A stretch of DNA of 42,772 nt from Bacilli bacterium (GTDB lineage: Bacteria; Bacillota_I; Bacilli_A; RFN20; CAG-288). Shown one piece after another: positions 39,281 through 42,772 of the stretch. Below the pieces are notes generated by a model. It searched no databases. It was not told the origin of the DNA and worked only from the letters and a program-made list of their open reading frames with translations. The DNA is taken from contig CAAGLY010000015.1 of NCBI GenBank assembly GCA_900770925.1, positions 1 through 42,772 on the forward strand. Reading direction: 5' to 3'. Made by a program: the position numbers and the translations under genes. Numbering within the stretch: position 1 is the first letter of the stretch; each line of letters opens with the position of its first letter.

Positions 39281-41368
39281 ATGAATTGCTTAGACAGGAA
39301 GATAGCTAAGGCGTTAGAAGAGCAGGAAATTGTCGAGCAGAATATCCGTGTCACCGTAATTTCTCCTAAGAGGATCCGGATAGAGAAAAAAAGCGGAGAT
39401 AAGTTTATTGACTCTCCGACACAGAAGGTCATCTGCCGGAATCTTGGTCCCTGTTTCTTTGACCATCAGATAGAAGACGGGACTCTTTATCTTCAGACTG
39501 AGGAAATCAGGCTGAGGATCAATAGGAGCGACCTTTCAAGGAAAGTTCATTTTGTTTCGGATGAAGATAGTCAGAAGTGGATTGATCCCTCTTCTGTTAC
39601 CTTAATCGGCGGAACTTATCGTACGCTGGATAACTGCTTAGGGAACCGAATCCTGCTGAATAACCGCTCGGGCGGAAAGACTTTCAGTAAGGTTAAGCTT
39701 CAGGATAGTCTGTTTTCCAAAGAGGGAGTGGTGGTCAGGGATGACTCTTCCTCTGCTCTTTTAAATGAAGATGGCAGCATATCCTTACGGGATGAAGGCT
39801 ATTATGATGTTTACCTTCTTGCCTTTAAGGATGATTATCTTGATGGTCTTTATCAGTTTGATTCTCTGACTGGATTTGCTCCTGTCCTTCCTAAGTATAC
39901 GCTCGGAAACTGGTGGAGCCGGTATTATGCCTATTACCAGGATGAATATCTCTCCTTAAGGGATAAGTTCAAAGACAAGAAGATGCCTTTTACCGTTGCT
40001 ACCATTGATAGGGACTGGCATATTGTCAAGAATGTTCCTAAGGATGTGAAAACCGACCGGAAGTTCCTTCCGGTAGGATGGACAGGATACACTTTTGAGA
40101 AAAAGTATTTTCCGGATTATCAGACGTTCTTTAAGGAACTGAAGAAACGGAATCTGGCAATCACAAGGAACCTCCATCCCTCATCCGGAATCCGTTACTA
40201 TGAGAAACAGTATCCCGAAAGGGCAAAGGCAAACGGAATCGACCCCAATACGAAACAGCCTGTCCCGTTTGACTTTACTTCCTTGACGTATATCAATAGC
40301 TATTTTGATTTAGTTCTTCATCCTTATGAAAAGGAAGGAGTCGATTTCTGGTGGATTGACTGGCAGCAGGGAAATAAGTCTAAGCTGAAAGGAGTCGATT
40401 TTCTCTGGTTATTGAATCACTACCATACTAGGGATATCCAGAAAGAGAAAAAGGGTGGGATCACCCTTTCCCGTTATTCCGGACCGGGAAGCCAGCGTTA
40501 TCCTTTAGGTTTTTCCGGAGATACGGTTGTCTCCTTTAAATCTCTCCGTTATCAGGTTGCCTTTACGATTGATTCTGTTGATGCCGGATACTGCCAGTGG
40601 AGCCATGATATCGGCGGACATAGGCTTGGCCGCGGCAATCCTGAGATTTTCATCCGCTGGCTTGAATTCGGTGTATTTAGCCAGATTAATCGTCTGCATT
40701 CCTCTAAGGATAAATGGAGTAAGGAACCTTGGCTATACGGAGAAGAGGCAGAAAAGATTGCTACGGATTATCTTCAGTTACGACAGAGACTGCTTCCTTA
40801 TCTCTATAGCTATAATGTGCTGACGAATGAGAAAGGAATTCCGCTGATTATTCCGTTTTATTATCTCTGCAAAGAGAAAGAAGCGATTCCTTACTATGAA
40901 TCGGAATACTATTTTGGAAAAGAGAGGATTGTTATCCCGGTTACGGAAAAGAGCAAGAAAGGAAAAGATAACTGCAGCTTCTATCTCCCCTCTGGCAGGT
41001 ATTATGATTTCTTTACCGGAGAGAAGATTGAAGGAGGAAAGTCCTATAGTGATGAAGTTTCTCTTGATAAGATTCCGGTCTATGTCAGAGAAGGAAGTAT
41101 TATTCCGATGCTGAAAGACGGAAGCAGCAATGATCAAAACTATACAGAATTAGAAATCAAGATTTATAAAGGAGACGGTTCCTTTACTGTCTATGACGAA
41201 GAGAACGGAATGATCATTCTTACTTCCAGACTGAACCAGGACGGAAAAGAGGATGTCCATCTGAATATCCAGAACAAAGGAAGAACTAAGAAAATTTATC
41301 TTACCTTCATTGATTCAAAGGCAGGGGAAATCACGGAAGAAGGAGATGAGACGGAAATTCTTTTCTGA
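39281..41368 (+). CDS. Glycoside hydrolase family 31 (alpha-glucosidase or alpha-xylosidase type)
   Basis: Retaining alpha-glycosidase. The N-terminal beta domain (about 1-200) precedes a TIM barrel with the nucleophile D360 in FWWIDWQQG and the acid/base D414 in FSGDT, then HDIGGH and INRLHSSKDKWSKEPW. AGG at 244 gives IDMDWH and at 448 gives HDIGGHMLGRGNPE, both GH31 consensus. No signal peptide, so probably cytoplasmic; 695 residues, typical. AAAGAGG lies seven bases before the ATG. No transporter is adjacent except the TauE-like gene, so the sugar is unknown. Alpha-glucosidase is the simplest guess. Confidence 0.9.
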   Translation: MNCLDRKIAKALEEQEIVEQNIRVTVISPKRIRIEKKSGDKFIDSPTQKVICRNLGPCFFDHQIEDGTLYLQTEEIRLRINRSDLSRKVHFVSDEDSQKWIDPSSVTLIGGTYRTLDNCLGNRILLNNRSGGKTFSKVKLQDSLFSKEGVVVRDDSSSALLNEDGSISLRDEGYYDVYLLAFKDDYLDGLYQFDSLTGFAPVLPKYTLGNWWSRYYAYYQDEYLSLRDKFKDKKMPFTVATIDRDWHIVKNVPKDVKTDRKFLPVGWTGYTFEKKYFPDYQTFFKELKKRNLAITRNLHPSSGIRYYEKQYPERAKANGIDPNTKQPVPFDFTSLTYINSYFDLVLHPYEKEGVDFWWIDWQQGNKSKLKGVDFLWLLNHYHTRDIQKEKKGGITLSRYSGPGSQRYPLGFSGDTVVSFKSLRYQVAFTIDSVDAGYCQWSHDIGGHRLGRGNPEIFIRWLEFGVFSQINRLHSSKDKWSKEPWLYGEEAEKIATDYLQLRQRLLPYLYSYNVLTNEKGIPLIIPFYYLCKEKEAIPYYESEYYFGKERIVIPVTEKSKKGKDNCSFYLPSGRYYDFFTGEKIEGGKSYSDEVSLDKIPVYVREGSIIPMLKDGSSNDQNYTELEIKIYKGDGSFTVYDEENGMIILTSRLNQDGKEDVHLNIQNKGRTKKIYLTFIDSKAGEITEEGDETEILF

Positions 41369-41406
41369 TTCCTGCTCCTATCCTTTTTCCTTCTTTGGAA
41401 TGAAGA

Positions 41407-41412
41407 TATAAT
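41407..41412 (+). promoter_or_regulatory. -10 element placed for a leaderless permease mRNA
   Basis: TATAAT is followed by AGTTCC and then the ATG at 41419, the same six-base gap as recG and the lipoprotein gene. No ribosome site and no good -35. Confidence 0.6.
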
Positions 41413-41418
41413 AGTTCC

Positions 41419-42210
41419 ATGCCTTTATATCTAAAGATTATTATCTATATTATTGCCGGCTTCGGAGCCGGTGTCGGAACCGGCTTTGCCGGCAGGAGTG
41501 CAGCTGCGATTATCGGCCCGAGGCTCGCTGCCTTTACCGGTATTCCTTCTTATCAGGCTATCGGAATCGGTCTGATCAGTGATGTTCTTGCTAGCGGACT
41601 TAGTGCAGCGGTTTACTGGAAGGAAAAGAATCTAGATATCAAGAATAGTCTTATTCTTCTCCTTACGGTTGTGGCTAGGTCGATTGTCGGCAGTTATATC
41701 GCTAAGCTTCTTCCGAACAACACGAGGGGATATATTTCCCAGATTGCAAGGATTATTCTTGGCCTTAAGTTCCTTATCTTCCCCTCCCGTCATACTAAGG
41801 ATGAAAGGAAAGAACAGTCAAAGAAGGCAAAGAGGATTAAGTCCATCATCGGCGGTGTCGTAGTCGGATTTATCTGCGGATTTGTCGGAGCAGGAGGAGG
41901 AAGGATGCTCCTTCTTGTCCTGACTTCCTTCTTAGGCTATGAAAGGCATAGGGCCGTCGGAACGAGTGTGTTCATCAGGAGGTTCACTGCCTTAAGCGGA
42001 GGTGTCTCTCATATCGTTATCGGAGGTGTTCCGGATATTACGGCTAGGATCACCTGCGTTATCTCTACTCTTGTCTTCTCTTTCATTGCTTCTAAGATTG
42101 CTAACAAAGTCGATAGCAAGATCTTAAACCGGGTTGTCGGTGTCCTTCTGATTGTTACCTCTGCTGCTATCTTAGGCGTTACCTATATTCCTCCGCTTCT
42201 GAATAAATAA
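41419..42210 (+). CDS. TauE/SafE family (DUF81) anion permease
   Basis: Multi-pass membrane permease; relatives move sulfoacetate, sulfite or other organic anions. About eight hydrophobic segments in two repeats: the first has AGFGAGVGTGFAGRSAAAIIGP, the second GGVVVGFICGFVGAGGGRMLL. AGG codons read as Met give GFAGMSAAAI, GAGGGMMLL and (187-188) TSVFIMMFTALSGG, matching family patterns such as GLVGAGGGMMML and TSVFIMTFTALTG. There are about 13 in-frame AGG codons but only one internal ATG. Length 263 is typical. Substrate unknown. A terminator follows. Confidence 0.88.
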   Translation: MPLYLKIIIYIIAGFGAGVGTGFAGRSAAAIIGPRLAAFTGIPSYQAIGIGLISDVLASGLSAAVYWKEKNLDIKNSLILLLTVVARSIVGSYIAKLLPNNTRGYISQIARIILGLKFLIFPSRHTKDERKEQSKKAKRIKSIIGGVVVGFICGFVGAGGGRMLLLVLTSFLGYERHRAVGTSVFIRRFTALSGGVSHIVIGGVPDITARITCVISTLVFSFIASKIANKVDSKILNRVVGVLLIVTSAAILGVTYIPPLLNK

Positions 42211-42225
42211 TATTATCGAATCCTT

Positions 42226-42258
42226 AAACTCCTAATGATTCCTGTTAGGAGTTTTTTG
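42226..42258 (+). terminator. Terminator after the permease gene
   Basis: AAACTCCTAA (42226-42235) pairs with TTAGGAGTTT (42245-42254) over nine bases and runs into TTTTTTG. Confidence 0.9.
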
Positions 42259-42446
42259 CTTGCCATTAAAAACTAAATTGAGAAATAAACGAATCACGAA
42301 TTTAGGAAACTGAATTGATAGCAATCGGTATTGATTAAAAAGAGGTGCTTAAATGGACAGGCAAAGTGACTACATCTATTTATATGGAACGTATTATTTC
42401 CTTGACTAAAGTCCGGGGGATAGAATTTTCATGGAAAGGAAATACG

Positions 42447-42772
42447 ATGATAATGAAAACAAAGAAATTAGCTCTATTACCTCTGATTGCCTTAAGGCTT
42501 ATAGGGTGTGATTTAGGTTGGAATAATATCCCGGTCTCTGCCGTGAAGGGGGACAAGGGAGATACAGGTCCGCAGGGACCTAAAGGAGACAAAGGGGATA
42601 CCGGTTCCCAAGGTCCTAAGGGAGACAAGGGAGACAAAGGCGATACCGGTTCCCAAGGCCCTAAGGGTGACAAAGGGGATACCGGTGCCAAGGGCGATGA
42701 TGCCATCACCTATGTCCCCTGTATCTTCAAGAATTACGACGGAACTACTCTCTATGAGTTCTATTATGAAAG
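42447..42772 (+). CDS. Collagen-like lipoprotein, N-terminal part (runs off the window)
   Basis: Cell-surface lipoprotein cut by the window end (108 codons seen). The signal peptide ends L-I-G-C with C21; codon 17 is AGG and would put Arg in the hydrophobic core, whereas Met restores a normal signal. After a short linker come 17 Gly-X-Y triplets (about residues 36-86, GDKGDTGxQGPKGDKGDTG). Then comes TYVPCIFKNYDGTTLYEFYYE, which resembles the start of InlB B-type (Listeria-Bacteroides) repeats. The ATG at 42447 has AAAGGA six bases upstream; a second ATG at 42453 is also possible. A surface-adhesion or spacer role is inference. Confidence 0.85.
   Translation, partial: MIMKTKKLALLPLIALRLIGCDLGWNNIPVSAVKGDKGDTGPQGPKGDKGDTGSQGPKGDKGDKGDTGSQGPKGDKGDTGAKGDDAITYVPCIFKNYDGTTLYEFYYE

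Noticed and set aside
42353..42409. 18-codon ORF after the permease terminator
   Set aside because: It has only a partial AGAGGTG ribosome site and no recognisable features; too little to call a gene.
42544..42700. Short tandem repeats that could suggest a CRISPR array
   Set aside because: The repeats are in-frame Gly-X-Y codons with no spacers.
42380..42709. Pro/Leu-rich ORF on the minus strand
   Set aside because: It is the antisense shadow of the Gly-X-Y repeats.
1..42772. Many proteins appear very Arg-rich, as if nucleic-acid binding or of low quality
   Set aside because: The excess comes from AGG codons, which fall at Met positions; it is an artefact of translating with the standard code.
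1..42772. Mycoplasma-type code (TGA as Trp)
   Set aside because: TGA ends rbgA, xerC, plsX and others at the expected length with overlapping downstream starts, and Trp is TGG.

Overview
The window is one dense 42.8-kb stretch of chromosome from a low-to-mid GC Firmicute (Bacilli, near the Mollicutes/Erysipelotrichia side by gene content and order). The strongest conclusion from the sequence concerns the genetic code: AGG appears to encode methionine, not arginine. In gene after gene (deoD, ffh, ftsY, rpoB, rpoC, guaA, fakA, topA, xerC, recG, trmD, rplA, rplK, rplL, GH31, TauE) AGG sits where the family has a conserved Met, while catalytic and conserved Arg residues next to it are CGN or AGA. 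ATG is kept for starts and some internal Met. TGA is an ordinary stop, so this is not the mycoplasma code. It matches the AGG-to-Met reassignment reported for a clade of uncultivated Bacilli (Shulgina and Eddy, eLife 2021, the Codetta screen). All standard-code translations of this DNA are therefore wrong at every AGG.

Layout. 1-6.5 kb: rbgA, rnhB, dprA, topA and a XerC-type recombinase (the Bacillus order with trmFO and other genes missing) plus a HAD hydrolase. 6.6-10 kb: c-di-AMP synthase cdaA, purine nucleoside phosphorylase deoD, then a NERD-like membrane-anchored protein and an uncharacterised multi-pass membrane protein in one operon. 10-15 kb: a 480-base stretch with no gene, an unknown minus-strand gene, guaA, a PHP phosphatase and a membrane glycosyltransferase. 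15.3-24.3 kb: asp23 (yloU), fakA, recG, plsX, rnc, ftsY, a small membrane protein, ylxM and ffh, in Bacillus order but without fab genes, acpP or smc. 24.4-27 kb, minus strand: trmD, rimM, khpA and rpsP, plus a separate rplS; this part of the ancestral ffh-rpsP-khpA-rimM-trmD-rplS run is inverted relative to ffh. 27.1-37.6 kb: rplK, rplA, rplJ, rplL, rpoB and rpoC with leader and attenuator structures, then tRNA-Gly(CCC). 37.7-39.1 kb: an AT-rich island with two small lipoproteins and a tiny ORF between them. 39.3-42.2 kb: a GH31 glycosidase and a TauE/SafE permease. 42.4 kb to the end: the start of a collagen-like lipoprotein.

The genes are mostly information processing: ribosome assembly, SRP targeting, RNA polymerase, tRNA and rRNA maturation, recombination. 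FakA plus PlsX without neighbouring fatty-acid synthesis genes suggests use of exogenous fatty acids. Many promoters lie very close to start codons. In three genes TATAAT is followed by exactly six bases and then the start codon, as expected for leaderless mRNAs. Because Met-Met is written AGGAGG here, coding sequences contain perfect internal Shine-Dalgarno cores, a conflict worth studying.
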